A stretch of 64,000 nt of DNA from Enhydrobacter sp. Its GTDB lineage: Bacteria > Pseudomonadota > Alphaproteobacteria > Reyranellales > Reyranellaceae. Position numbers and translations under genes: made by a program. The notes below the pieces were generated by a model. That model was not told where the DNA came from. It searched no databases and saw only the letters and a list, made by a program, of their open reading frames with translations. Shown here piece by piece: positions 16,770-24,865 of the stretch (its first letter is position 1; the number at the start of each line of letters is the position of its first letter). The DNA lies in assembly GCA_025808875.1 (NCBI GenBank), contig CP075528.1:1734473-1798472 (forward strand), given 5' to 3'.

Positions 16770-16807
16770 TTGCGCACGCCCGAGCATGTTATTACATTAG
16801 TAATAAC
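16770..16807 (+). promoter_or_regulatory. Promoter and palindromic operator of the AbrB-Doc operon
   Basis: GTTATTAC-ATTA-GTAATAAC (16788-16807) is a perfect 8+8 inverted repeat, 15 bases before the antitoxin ATG at 16823. A candidate -35 TTGCGC (16770-16775) is 17 bases from TACATT (16793-16798), so the palindrome covers the -10. This fits autorepression by the antitoxin. Confidence 0.7.
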
Positions 16808-16822
16808 GTTCGAGGCCGCGCC

Positions 16823-17050
16823 ATGATTGAACTGAAGGTCCGCAAATTCGGTAACTCCCTGGGCGTTGTGCTGCCGAAGGACGTCGTGCAGCGGCTGCGC
16901 ACGGCCGACGGCGAGCCCCTGTTCCTGATCGAAGGACCTGACGGGACATATCGGCTCACGCCCTATGACCCGGCCTTCGAAAAGAAGATGGCGAAGGCCG
17001 ACAGCATCATCAGCCGATATCGCAACACGCTCCATACCCTCGCCAAGTGA
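16823..17050 (+). CDS. AbrB/MazE-type antitoxin
   Basis: 75 aa. Residues 1-45 (MIELKVRKFGNSLGVVLPKD, then VVQRLRTADGEPLFLIEG) form the swapped-hairpin DNA-binding domain of AbrB/MazE/SpoVT proteins. The C-terminal tail (about 48-75) is likely the toxin-binding part. It shares GTGA with the Doc gene, so synthesis of the pair is coupled, antitoxin first. The operator directly upstream supports self-regulation. Confidence 0.9.
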   Translation: MIELKVRKFGNSLGVVLPKDVVQRLRTADGEPLFLIEGPDGTYRLTPYDPAFEKKMAKADSIISRYRNTLHTLAK

Positions 17051-17445
17051 GAGAGCCGACCTGGATCGAGGAGCGCGACGTCCTTGCGCTGCACGAGCGG
17101 CTGTTGTCGCTGCATGGCGGCAAGCCCGGATCGCGGGATCTCGGCCTTCTGAAGTCGGCGCTGGCGAGGCCGCTCCAGCATCACGCCTATCGGCCCGACG
17201 CGGACGTCATCGAGCTGGCGGCGATCTACACGGCCGGCATCGTCGGCAACCACGCTTTCATCGATGGCGACAAGCGCACCGGCTTTGTCGTCGGCATTCT
17301 ATTCCTCGAACTCAACGGGTATCGGTTTGGCGCGAGTGAAGAGGCGTCGGCGCAAGCCGTTCTCGCACTCGCCGCCAGCCAACTCAACGAGGCTGGCTAC
17401 GCAGCCTTCCTTCGTACCAACGTGAAGCCCATAGGAAGGAAATAG
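17047..17445 (+). CDS. doc: Doc-type Fic toxin (death on curing family)
   Basis: 132 aa from GTG 17047. The Fic motif is HAFIDGDKRTGF (69-80); Doc of phage P1 has Asn where this has Asp75, a change also met in some chromosomal Doc proteins. Doc phosphorylates elongation factor EF-Tu and stops translation. The N-terminal TWIEERDVLALHERLLSLHGG is the usual Doc start. Partner antitoxin is the overlapping AbrB-type gene rather than the Phd-type antitoxin of P1. Confidence 0.9.
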   Translation: MREPTWIEERDVLALHERLLSLHGGKPGSRDLGLLKSALARPLQHHAYRPDADVIELAAIYTAGIVGNHAFIDGDKRTGFVVGILFLELNGYRFGASEEASAQAVLALAASQLNEAGYAAFLRTNVKPIGRK

Positions 17446-17701
17446 GCTAATCTCACTCGTCATTGGGAGAGAAGGCCAATGCTAAGCGGGCGTAGCGCGG
17501 TTATTCGTCGATGAGGATGTATTTCTACTCACATGCTGACGGCCTGAGAGGAAGGGTGGATTTCCCGGAACAGGGCTTGCCTTGCTGGGAAGAGATCGTG
17601 TGCAAGACGTTGGCTCTTGTCCGAACTTGGCGCGTGTCTCCTGGACTGCCGCCTTCCGATTGTTCCAAGCTTCCTCGCTTGTCGATGAGGTGGCGGTAGA
17701 C

Positions 17702-18877
17702 ATGCTGAACGGCATCCACGGACATCAGGAGATCGAGCGCGTCGTCTATGGCCGGGCGGCGGGATCGGCGCTGCGGGCCGAGGCCGAGCGGCTGGGCGCC
17801 AGGCGCGTGTTCCTGACCACCACGAAATCGGTGGCGCAGAGCGCGCTGCTGGCCGGCATCGTGCGCGATCTCGGCGATCGCTGCGCCGGCGTCTATGCCG
17901 GCATCACCGCGCACTCGCCGCGAACCTGCGTGATCGAGGGCGCGAGACTGGCGCGCGAGGCCAGGGCCGACCTGATCGTGGCGGTCGGCGGCGGCTCCGC
18001 GATCGACGCGACCAAGGTGATGCTGATCGCGCTGTGGCAAGACGCCTGCGCCATCGAGGATCTCGACCTCTATCGCTCCGGCCGGCCGAAGGAGGGCCAT
18101 GCGCCACCGTCCGAAGCGATCCAGCCGCCGGCCAACGCGATCCGCATGATCGCCGTGCCGACCACGCTGTCGGCGGCCGAGTTCAATGCCTTCGCTGGCA
18201 TCACCGACACGCGCCGGGGCGTGAAGGAGAGTTTCGGCCATCGCCTGGTCGTGCCGCGGGTCATCGTGCTCGATCCAGCGGCGACCCTGCACACGCCGAC
18301 GGACCTCATGCTGTCGACGGGCGTGAAGGCGGTCGACCACGCGGTCGAGCGGCTGTGCTCGCACCAGGCCCATCCCTTTGTGCTCGGTACCGCGACCGAG
18401 GCATTGAAGTTGCTGTCGCGCGCCTTGCCGGCCCACAAGGCCAGACCCGGCGACATGGAAATCCGCCTCGACCTGCAGTTCGGCATGTGGCTGTCGATCG
18501 GCGCGGGGACCTCGGGCGTCGGCACGGGCGCGAGCCACGGCATCGGCCACGTGCTGGGCGGCGCCTGCGGCGTGCCGCATGGTCACACGTCCTGCGTGAT
18601 GTTGCCGTCGGTGCTGCGCTGGAACCTGCCGGCTAACGTCGAACGCCAGAAACGGGTGAGCGAGGCCTTCGGCCAGCCCGATACGCTGGCGGCCGATCTC
18701 GTCGCCGTGTTGGTGGCGGAGCTGGGCCTGCCGAGGCGTCTCGCCGATGTCGGCGTCGGACCGGACCGCTTCCGCGAGATCGGCGAGAAATCCATGCACG
18801 ACCGGGCCGTCCTCAACAATCCGCGCCCGATCGACCGTCCCGAACAAGTGATCGAGATTCTCGAACTGGCTGCTTGA
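17702..18877 (+). CDS. Iron-containing alcohol dehydrogenase (maleylacetate reductase-like)
   Basis: 391 aa from ATG 17702. The nucleotide-binding part has VAVGGGSAIDATKVM; the metal site is built from Asp/His residues in VKAVDHAVE, ASHGIGHVLGG and VPHGHTSCVM. PTTLSAAEFNAFAGIT resembles maleylacetate reductases, as does the length. The frame is open 40 codons further upstream, but this part has no similarity and the chosen start fits the family (VVYGRAAGSAL follows shortly). A 95-base gap separates it from the ABC importer operon, so it may have its own transcript or supply the same pathway. Confidence 0.85.
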   Translation: MLNGIHGHQEIERVVYGRAAGSALRAEAERLGARRVFLTTTKSVAQSALLAGIVRDLGDRCAGVYAGITAHSPRTCVIEGARLAREARADLIVAVGGGSAIDATKVMLIALWQDACAIEDLDLYRSGRPKEGHAPPSEAIQPPANAIRMIAVPTTLSAAEFNAFAGITDTRRGVKESFGHRLVVPRVIVLDPAATLHTPTDLMLSTGVKAVDHAVERLCSHQAHPFVLGTATEALKLLSRALPAHKARPGDMEIRLDLQFGMWLSIGAGTSGVGTGASHGIGHVLGGACGVPHGHTSCVMLPSVLRWNLPANVERQKRVSEAFGQPDTLAADLVAVLVAELGLPRRLADVGVGPDRFREIGEKSMHDRAVLNNPRPIDRPEQVIEILELAA

Positions 18878-18972
18878 TTGGAATTGATTTGGTCCCCCAA
18901 CAATATAGTCTAGAGGCAGTCTAAAGAATAAGAACCAGCGGACGGGAACGCCCAGCAGAGAGGGGACACGCC

Positions 18973-20172
18973 ATGATGCGGACATTGAGCGCGCTCGCGG
19001 CATTGGCCGCGGCAGGACTCGTCGCGACGCCTTCGGTCGCCCAGGACAAGGTAAAGATCGGCTACGCCATCTCCAAGACCGGGCCCAATGCCGGCGGCGC
19101 CAACATCACCCAGATCCCGAACTACGAGATGTGGGTGAAGGACGTGAACGCCAAGGGCGGCCTGATGATCGGCGGCAAGCGGGTTCCAATCGAGGTGGTC
19201 GAGTACGACGACCGCTCCAACTCCGAGGAGGCCGTGCGTGCGGTCGAGCGGCTGGTGACGCAGGACAAGGTCGACCTGCTGTTCCCGCCGTGGGGCACCG
19301 GACTCAACCTCGCCGTCGGGCCGGTCTTCAACAAGTACGGCTATCCGCAGCTCGCCTTCAGCGCGGTGACCGATCGCGCCCCCGACCTCGTCAAGCGCTG
19401 GCCGAACAGCTTCTGGCTGCTCGGCACGTCGAAGCAGTATGTCGATGCGCTGGTCGCGGTGCTGAAGAAGCTGCGCGACGAGGGCAAGATCGGTCCGAAC
19501 GTGGCGATGATCTCGATCGCCGACGGCTTCGGCATCGATCTCAGCCAGGCGGCGCGAAAAGGCTTCGCCGATGCGGGCTTCAAGCTCGCCTACGACAAGA
19601 GCTACCCGATCGGCACGCAGGACCTGTCGCCGCTGCTCGGCGAGGCGTCGCGTTCCGGCGCCGACACCTTCGTGGCCTTCTCCTATCCGCCCGACACGCT
19701 GGCACTGACCGACCAGGCCAAGGTGGCGGGCTATGCGCCCAAGGTGATGTTCCTCGGCGTCGGCGTCGGCTTCCCGCTCTATCCGCAGCGCTTCGGCGCC
19801 AACGTCGAGGGCGTCATGTCGCTCGGTGGCTGGTCGAAGGACAACGCCTCGACCCAGGCGTATGCCAAGAAGCACGAGGAGATGTTCAAGCGCGGCCCCG
19901 ACCGCTGGGGCAGCCAGATCGGCTACTCGTCGCTGCAGATGCTCGAGCAGGCGATCGAGCGGGTCGGCAAGATCGACCGCGCCGCCATCATCAAGGAGCT
20001 GCAAACCGGCACCTTCGACACGGTGCTCGGCAAGGTGAAGCTGGTCGACAACATGATGAAGGACAATTTCTGGCTGATCGGGCAGTGGCAGGACGGCATC
20101 TTCGTCGGGGTCTCGCCGCAGCGTCCCGGCGTCGCCAACGTCGTGGTGCCCAAGCCGACCTGGAAGAACTAG
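18973..20172 (+). CDS. LIV-type ABC transporter substrate-binding protein
   Basis: 399 aa. Residues 1-23 form a signal peptide ending ATPSVAQ; mature protein begins near DKVKIGYAISKTGPNAGG, the usual start of Leu/Ile/Val-type binding proteins. Two periplasmic-binding lobes follow (WVKDVNAKGGLMIGGKRVPI; PPWGTGLNLAVGPVFNKYG). The ligand is unknown; this family binds amino acids but also amides, aromatics and other acids. It heads the operon with a strong AGAGAGGGG upstream. A 14-bp hairpin after the stop may stabilise this first, highly needed message. Confidence 0.93.
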   Translation: MMRTLSALAALAAAGLVATPSVAQDKVKIGYAISKTGPNAGGANITQIPNYEMWVKDVNAKGGLMIGGKRVPIEVVEYDDRSNSEEAVRAVERLVTQDKVDLLFPPWGTGLNLAVGPVFNKYGYPQLAFSAVTDRAPDLVKRWPNSFWLLGTSKQYVDALVAVLKKLRDEGKIGPNVAMISIADGFGIDLSQAARKGFADAGFKLAYDKSYPIGTQDLSPLLGEASRSGADTFVAFSYPPDTLALTDQAKVAGYAPKVMFLGVGVGFPLYPQRFGANVEGVMSLGGWSKDNASTQAYAKKHEEMFKRGPDRWGSQIGYSSLQMLEQAIERVGKIDRAAIIKELQTGTFDTVLGKVKLVDNMMKDNFWLIGQWQDGIFVGVSPQRPGVANVVVPKPTWKN

Positions 20173-20194
20173 AGTCCCGCGTCGACATCGACAT

Positions 20195-20227
20195 CTTCCG
20201 GACCGCGCGTCGGGCGCGGTCCGGAAG
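20195..20227. repeat. Perfect 14-bp inverted repeat (short form of the 44.9 kb element)
   Basis: CTTCCGGACCGCGC (20195-20208) and GCGCGGTCCGGAAG (20214-20227) flank a five-base loop. There is no T-tract, so it is more likely an intercistronic stabilising hairpin than a terminator. The arm TCTTCCGGACCGCG recurs at 44868-44882. Confidence 0.85.
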
Positions 20228-20262
20228 AACTCGAATCCCGGGATGAACGCGGGCGAGGACGC

Positions 20263-21135
20263 ATGCTGTTCGAAGTAGCCCTCTCCGGCGTCACCCTGGG
20301 CGGCATGTACGCGCTGGTGGCGATGGGGCTGACGCTGCAATACGGCGTCGCCCGCATCATGAATTTGAGCTACGGGGAGATCCTGATCGCAGCGGCCTTC
20401 GCCGCGCTGTGGTTCTACACGGGCGTCGCGCTCAACCCGATCCTCGGCCTGGTCGTCGTGCCGCCGCTCGCCTTCGTGCTGAGCTACGCCATCTATCGCT
20501 TCCTGATGCAGCCGCTGGTGCGCCGCGCCGGCTCGCGCGACGCCCTCGAGGTCGACAGCATCCTCGCCACCTTCGGCCTGCTGTTCGTCATCCAGGGCGT
20601 CATGCTGGCAATCTTCGGCGGCGCCTACTACAGCTACTCGTTCCTCGCGGTGCCACTCAAGATCGCGGGTGCCACGGTGGCCGCCAACCGGCTGCTCGCT
20701 CTCGTCCTTGCCATCGTGATCGGCCTCGGCCTCTATCTCGCGCTCACGCGAACGCGGCTCGGCACGGCAGTGCGCGCCGTTGCCGTCGATCCGGTGGCCG
20801 CGCAACTCGTCGCCATCGACGTGCGCACCGCCTCGGCGCTGGCCTTCGCTCTCGGCGGCGCGCTGGTCGCGGCGGCGGGCGTTCTGGTTTCGATGTTCCT
20901 CACCTTCAACGCCAATCTCGGCGTGGTCTTCACGTTGAAGGCACTGGTGGTGGTCATCATGGGCGGCGTCGGCAACCTGCTGGGCGCGCTGATCGCCGGC
21001 CTGATCCTCGGCCTGGTCGAGAACTCGGTCGCGGTCTTCGTCGATCCCGGCCTGACGCTCGCCGCCACCTACGCCATCTTCCTGCTGGTCCTGCTGCTGC
21101 GGCCGCAGGGCCTGCTAGGCAAGGCGAACCGATGA
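20263..21135 (+). CDS. LIV-type ABC transporter permease (LivH family)
   Basis: 290 aa inner-membrane protein with about eight segments. Family blocks: GGMYALVAMGLTLQYGVARIMNLSYGE near the N-terminus, written here in part as GLTLQYGVARIMNLSYG, and VVIMGGVGNLLGALIAGLILG near the C-terminus (the EAA-like loop). It pairs with the LivM-type permease next door, sharing ATGA. Together they form the channel for the ligand captured by the upstream binding protein. Confidence 0.93.
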   Translation: MLFEVALSGVTLGGMYALVAMGLTLQYGVARIMNLSYGEILIAAAFAALWFYTGVALNPILGLVVVPPLAFVLSYAIYRFLMQPLVRRAGSRDALEVDSILATFGLLFVIQGVMLAIFGGAYYSYSFLAVPLKIAGATVAANRLLALVLAIVIGLGLYLALTRTRLGTAVRAVAVDPVAAQLVAIDVRTASALAFALGGALVAAAGVLVSMFLTFNANLGVVFTLKALVVVIMGGVGNLLGALIAGLILGLVENSVAVFVDPGLTLAATYAIFLLVLLLRPQGLLGKANR

Positions 21136-22052
21136 AGGCTCCCATTGCCGCCCTGTCCCCCATCGCCGCCCTGATCGCCGTCGCGGCGCTGGCGTGCGTG
21201 CCCTGGCTGGTCGGCGACTACGGCCTCTCGCTCGCGATCAACATCGTGAGCTACACGGTGCTCGCCACGGCCTGGAGCCTGTTCTCGGGGCCGACGCGCT
21301 ACGTTTCCCTCGCGACGGTCGCCTTCTTCGGCATCGGCGCCTACACAACGGCCGTCTTCGCCGAGACGCTGGCCTGGCCGCTCGTGCTGCTGATCGCCGG
21401 CGTCGTGGGGATCGTCGTGGCCGGCCTCGTCGGCCTGTCGACGCTTCGCCTCAGCGGCGTCTATTTCGTCATCTTCAGCTTCGGTCTCGCCGAGCTGATC
21501 CGCCAGCTCGTCACCTGGTACGAGGTGAACGTCACGCGCACGCTCGGCCGGTACGTCTTCACCGACATCGGAGCGGCACACATCTATTGGCAGCTCCTCG
21601 CGCTCGGCGTGCTGGTGTTCGCCGCGGGATGGGCGATCGGCCGTTCGCGGCTGGGCCTCGCCTTGCGCGCCATCGGCGACGACGAAACCGTGGCGAGGCA
21701 TGCCGGCATCGACACGACCAGGGCCAAGGTCGCCCTGTTCGTGCTCTCCACCGTGTTCATGACCCTCACCGGCGCCATCATGGCGCCGCGCTGGACCTAC
21801 ATCGATCCCGCCATCGCCTTCAATCCGGTGCTGTCGTTCACCGTGCTCATCATGGCGCTGCTGGGCGGCGTGCACCGACTCTACGGGCCGGTGCTGGGCG
21901 TCGTGCCGCTCGCCCTGCTGTTCGAGTACCTGATCGCGGGCTTCCCCAACCATTTCAGCATCATGGTCGGCGTGGTCTTCATCGTGATCGTCTACCTGAT
22001 CCCGAAGGGGGTGGTCGGGCTGGTCGAGCGGGTGGCGAGGAAGCCGGCATGA
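21132..22052 (+). CDS. LIV-type ABC transporter permease (LivM family)
   Basis: 306 aa inner-membrane protein. ATG 21132 overlaps the LivH stop by 4 bases. LivM blocks: SLATVAFFGIGAYTTAVFAE, LRLSGVYFVIFSFGLAELIR, LALRAIGDDETVARHAGIDT (coupling region) and LLGGVHRLYGPVLGVVP. It forms the second half of the channel. The stop overlaps the ATPase start (ATGA). Confidence 0.93.
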   Translation: MKAPIAALSPIAALIAVAALACVPWLVGDYGLSLAINIVSYTVLATAWSLFSGPTRYVSLATVAFFGIGAYTTAVFAETLAWPLVLLIAGVVGIVVAGLVGLSTLRLSGVYFVIFSFGLAELIRQLVTWYEVNVTRTLGRYVFTDIGAAHIYWQLLALGVLVFAAGWAIGRSRLGLALRAIGDDETVARHAGIDTTRAKVALFVLSTVFMTLTGAIMAPRWTYIDPAIAFNPVLSFTVLIMALLGGVHRLYGPVLGVVPLALLFEYLIAGFPNHFSIMVGVVFIVIVYLIPKGVVGLVERVARKPA

Positions 22053-22780
22053 CGGCGCTCCTGGAAGTCGAGGGCCTGACACGCCGCTTCGGCGGGCTCG
22101 TCGCGGTCGATTCGCTGGGCTTCACCGTGAACGCGGGCGAGATCGTCGGCCTGCTGGGTCCCAACGGGTCGGGCAAGACCACGGTGCTCAACCTCCTGTC
22201 GGGAATGCTGCGGCCGGATGCGGGCGCGGTGTCGCTGCGAGGCCAGGCGATCGCCGGCAGGCCCTCCTATCGCATCGCGCGGCTCGGCGTCGCGCGGACC
22301 TTCCAACTCGTTCGGCCGCTCGCCTCGCTGTCCTGCCGCGACAACGTGCTGACGGGGCTCGCGTTCGGGCGGGGCAACCGGTGGGGAACCGCGGCGCGAG
22401 CGGAGGCGGACGCGTTGCTCGACCGGGTCGGCCTCGCGCGGGCGTGCGACGCGCTGCCGGGCGAGCTGACCTACATCGACCAGAAACGCCTCGAGCTCGC
22501 GCGCGCGCTGGCGCTGCAACCCGAATTGCTGCTGCTCGACGAATGGCTGGCCGGTCTCAATCCGACCGAGCTCGAGGACGGCATCCGGCTGATCCACGGC
22601 CTGAATGCCGAGGGCATCACGATCCTGCTCGTCGAGCACGTGATGGACGCCATCCGGTCGCTGTGCCGGCGCTGCCTGGTCATGAACACGGGACGCCTGA
22701 TCGCGTCGGGCTTGCCGGCCGAGGTGCTTGCCGATGCCGAAGTGGTGCGGGCCTATCTCGGCGAGGACGGCGATGCTTGA
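22049..22780 (+). CDS. LIV-type ABC transporter ATPase (LivG family)
   Basis: 243 aa. Walker A is GPNGSGKTT; Q-loop region ARTFQLVRPLASLS; Walker B LLLLDEWLAGLNP; switch His in LVEHVMDAI. The signature helix reads LTYIDQKRLELARAL instead of LSGGQ or the usual LSYGQQRRLE, and the residue after the catalytic Glu is Trp rather than Pro. These variations are seen in one LivG subgroup (LTxIDxKRLE), so the protein is probably active. The start shares ATGA with the permease stop. Confidence 0.92.
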   Translation: MTALLEVEGLTRRFGGLVAVDSLGFTVNAGEIVGLLGPNGSGKTTVLNLLSGMLRPDAGAVSLRGQAIAGRPSYRIARLGVARTFQLVRPLASLSCRDNVLTGLAFGRGNRWGTAARAEADALLDRVGLARACDALPGELTYIDQKRLELARALALQPELLLLDEWLAGLNPTELEDGIRLIHGLNAEGITILLVEHVMDAIRSLCRRCLVMNTGRLIASGLPAEVLADAEVVRAYLGEDGDA

Positions 22781-23486
22781 AGTCGTGCGCCTCTCCGTCC
22801 AGTACGGCAAGCATCGCGCCGTCGACAAGGCGGCACTGTCGGTGGGCGCCGGCGAGATCGTGGTGATCCTGGGCGCCAACGGCGCGGGCAAGTCGTCGCT
22901 GCTCAAGGCGGTCGCGGGCTTGCAGGCGCCGGGTGCGCAGGCGTCGGTGGCGCTGGCGGGCCGCGAACTCGTCGGACTGCCGGCGCATTCCATCGTCGAG
23001 GCCGGCCTTGCGCTCGTGCCCGAGGGGCGCGGCATTTTCAGCGAGATGACCGTGCGCGAGAACCTGCTGCTCGGTGCCTTCGCGCGCCGCGCCCGCGCCG
23101 ACGAGGCGCGCAATCGCGAGCGCGTGCTGGCGCTGTTCCCGCGCCTCGCCGAGCGGCTGGCACAGACGGCGCGGACTATGAGCGGTGGCGAGCAGCAGAT
23201 GGTGGCGATCGGCCGGGCGCTGATGTCGGCGCCGCGTGTCCTGCTGCTCGACGAGCCTTCACTTGGCCTCTCGCCGCTGCTGTCGACAGAGTTGTTCCGG
23301 GCGCTCACGCGCATCCGGGACGACGGCATCTCGGTGCTGCTGGTCGAACAGAACGCGCGCAAGAGCCTGGCCATCGCCGATCGCGGCTACCTGATCGAGA
23401 ACGGCCGCATCGTCGGCGCCGGCGGGGCAGTGGAGCTGGCGAACGATCCGGCCGTGCAACGCGCCTATCTGGGCGGAGCGAGGTAG
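22773..23486 (+). CDS. LIV-type ABC transporter ATPase (LivF family)
   Basis: 237 aa. Walker A GANGAGKSS, LVPEGRGIFSEMTVRENL (LivF hallmark), signature MSGGEQQMVAIGRAL, Walker B LLLDEPSLGLSPLL and switch HIS replaced by Q in LLVEQNARKSL, which is normal for LivF. Start ATG 22773 overlaps the LivG end by 8 bases. It completes the five-gene importer. The SDR gene begins 2 bases after its stop. Confidence 0.94.
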   Translation: MLEVVRLSVQYGKHRAVDKAALSVGAGEIVVILGANGAGKSSLLKAVAGLQAPGAQASVALAGRELVGLPAHSIVEAGLALVPEGRGIFSEMTVRENLLLGAFARRARADEARNRERVLALFPRLAERLAQTARTMSGGEQQMVAIGRALMSAPRVLLLDEPSLGLSPLLSTELFRALTRIRDDGISVLLVEQNARKSLAIADRGYLIENGRIVGAGGAVELANDPAVQRAYLGGAR

Positions 23487-23488
23487 CC

Positions 23489-24247
23489 ATGGGTGTTCTG
23501 GACGGCAAGGTGTGCATCGTCACCGGCGCGGCGGGCAGTCTTGGGCAGGCCAGCGCCGAACTGTTCGTTGCCGAGGGGGCGCGGGTCATGCTCGTCGATC
23601 GCGACCGCGATCGGCTCGATTCGGTGCTGAAGGCGTTGCCCGAGGGAAGGGCGACGGCGATGCTGGCCGACGTCTCGAGCGCCGGCGACACGGCGGCCTA
23701 CGTCAAGGCGACGGCGGCGCGCTGGGGCGGCATCGACGTCATCTTCAGCAATGCCGGCATCGCCGGCGTCGTCCGGCCGGTGACGGACTATCCGGAGGAC
23801 GTGTTCGATTCGGTTATCGCGGTGAACCTCAAGGGTTCGTTTCTCGCCTGCAAGCATGGCCTGCCGAGGATGCGCGACGGCGGCAGCATCGTCATGACGG
23901 CGAGCGTGGTGGGCGTCACCAGCGACCCGGGGATCGCCGCCTATGCCGCGTCCAAGCATGCACTGATCGGGCTGATGCGCACGGTCGCCAAGGAGGCCGC
24001 GCCACGGCGCATCCGGGTCAACGCGGTGGCACCGGGGCCGATCGACAACGGCTTTCAGCGCGACATCGAACGGGGATTGACCGCAGCGCTCGGTACCGAC
24101 GGCGGCAAGTTCCTCGATTCGGTGATCCCGCTGCACCGGCACGCGACCGCCGCGGAGGTCGCCCAGTCGGTGCTGTTCCTCGCCTCGGACAGGAGCGCCT
24201 TCACCACGGGAAGCGTGCTGATGGCCGACGGCGGCATGCACGTTTGA
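23489..24247 (+). CDS. SDR family NAD(P)-dependent oxidoreductase
   Basis: 252 aa classical short-chain dehydrogenase. Cofactor motif TGAAGSLG (TGxxxGxG variant), NAG in FSNAGIAG, catalytic Ser in VMTASVVG, and YAASK as the YxxxK pair. VNAVAPGPIDNGF and GSVLMADGGMHV are also typical. Substrate unknown. Being 2 bases behind the transporter ATPase, it probably oxidises or reduces the imported compound or an early product. Confidence 0.93.
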   Translation: MGVLDGKVCIVTGAAGSLGQASAELFVAEGARVMLVDRDRDRLDSVLKALPEGRATAMLADVSSAGDTAAYVKATAARWGGIDVIFSNAGIAGVVRPVTDYPEDVFDSVIAVNLKGSFLACKHGLPRMRDGGSIVMTASVVGVTSDPGIAAYAASKHALIGLMRTVAKEAAPRRIRVNAVAPGPIDNGFQRDIERGLTAALGTDGGKFLDSVIPLHRHATAAEVAQSVLFLASDRSAFTTGSVLMADGGMHV

Positions 24248-24269
24248 ACGGGCAAGTACGGAGGACGCG

Positions 24270-24785
24270 ATGGAATTCTGGCGCAACCTCAAGCCGGTCG
24301 AGAAGGTTTTCCAGCCCGACGCGCTACCCGAGGTTTATGTCGCCGGCGCGGCGACCGGCGACGAGCGCTACTATGTGCCCTTCACCGAGACCGTCTCTTC
24401 GCGCCCGCTGTGGATCTCGCCCAGCCAGAACAAGTGGTGCGACATCCTGATGGCCAAGGCGGCGGGCCTGGTGAACCGGCACTATCACCCCCACGAGGTG
24501 TTCGCCTACACGATTTCCGGCAAATGGGGCTATCTCGAGCACGACTGGATCGCGACCGCGGGCGACTTCGTCTACGAGACGCCGGGCGAATCGCACACCC
24601 TGGTGGCGCACGAGCATCCCGATCCGATGAAGGTCTTCTTCATCGTGAAGGGTCCCCTGGTATGGCTCGACGAGTCGGGGCAGCCCGAAGGCTACTTCGA
24701 CGTTCATCAATATATCGCGCTCTGCAAGGCGCACTACGACAAGGTCGGGCTGGGCGCGGCGCTGGTCGACAAGCTATATCGCTGA
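24270..24785 (+). CDS. Cupin protein of the 2,4'-dihydroxyacetophenone dioxygenase-like family
   Basis: 171 aa. The cupin metal site is visible as RHYHPHEVFAYTISGKWGY, followed by GDFVYETPGESHTLV. The three His and Glu likely bind iron. Relatives are annotated as 2,4'-dihydroxyacetophenone dioxygenase family, which cleave a C-C bond next to a carbonyl; activity of this member is not known. It lies 22 bases after the SDR with a GGAGG-like site, so it is part of the transporter operon. Confidence 0.78.
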   Translation: MEFWRNLKPVEKVFQPDALPEVYVAGAATGDERYYVPFTETVSSRPLWISPSQNKWCDILMAKAAGLVNRHYHPHEVFAYTISGKWGYLEHDWIATAGDFVYETPGESHTLVAHEHPDPMKVFFIVKGPLVWLDESGQPEGYFDVHQYIALCKAHYDKVGLGAALVDKLYR

Positions 24786-24865
24786 CGAAAACGTCGTGAA
24801 CGCATGAAGTCTTCTCGTTCAGCCCCATACGGCGAAGGGACTATGTTCAGGCGAAGGAGTTCGCC

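Noticed and set aside
20195..20227. Rho-independent terminator inside the ABC operon
   Set aside because: Strong stem but no U-tract, and the permease gene follows directly in the same operon; more likely an RNA-stabilising hairpin.
22049..22780. LivG ATPase suspected to be inactive because LSGGQ reads LTYID
   Set aside because: Walker A, Walker B with Glu, and switch His are intact, and a LivG subgroup with LTxIDxKRLE is known to me, so this is normal variation.
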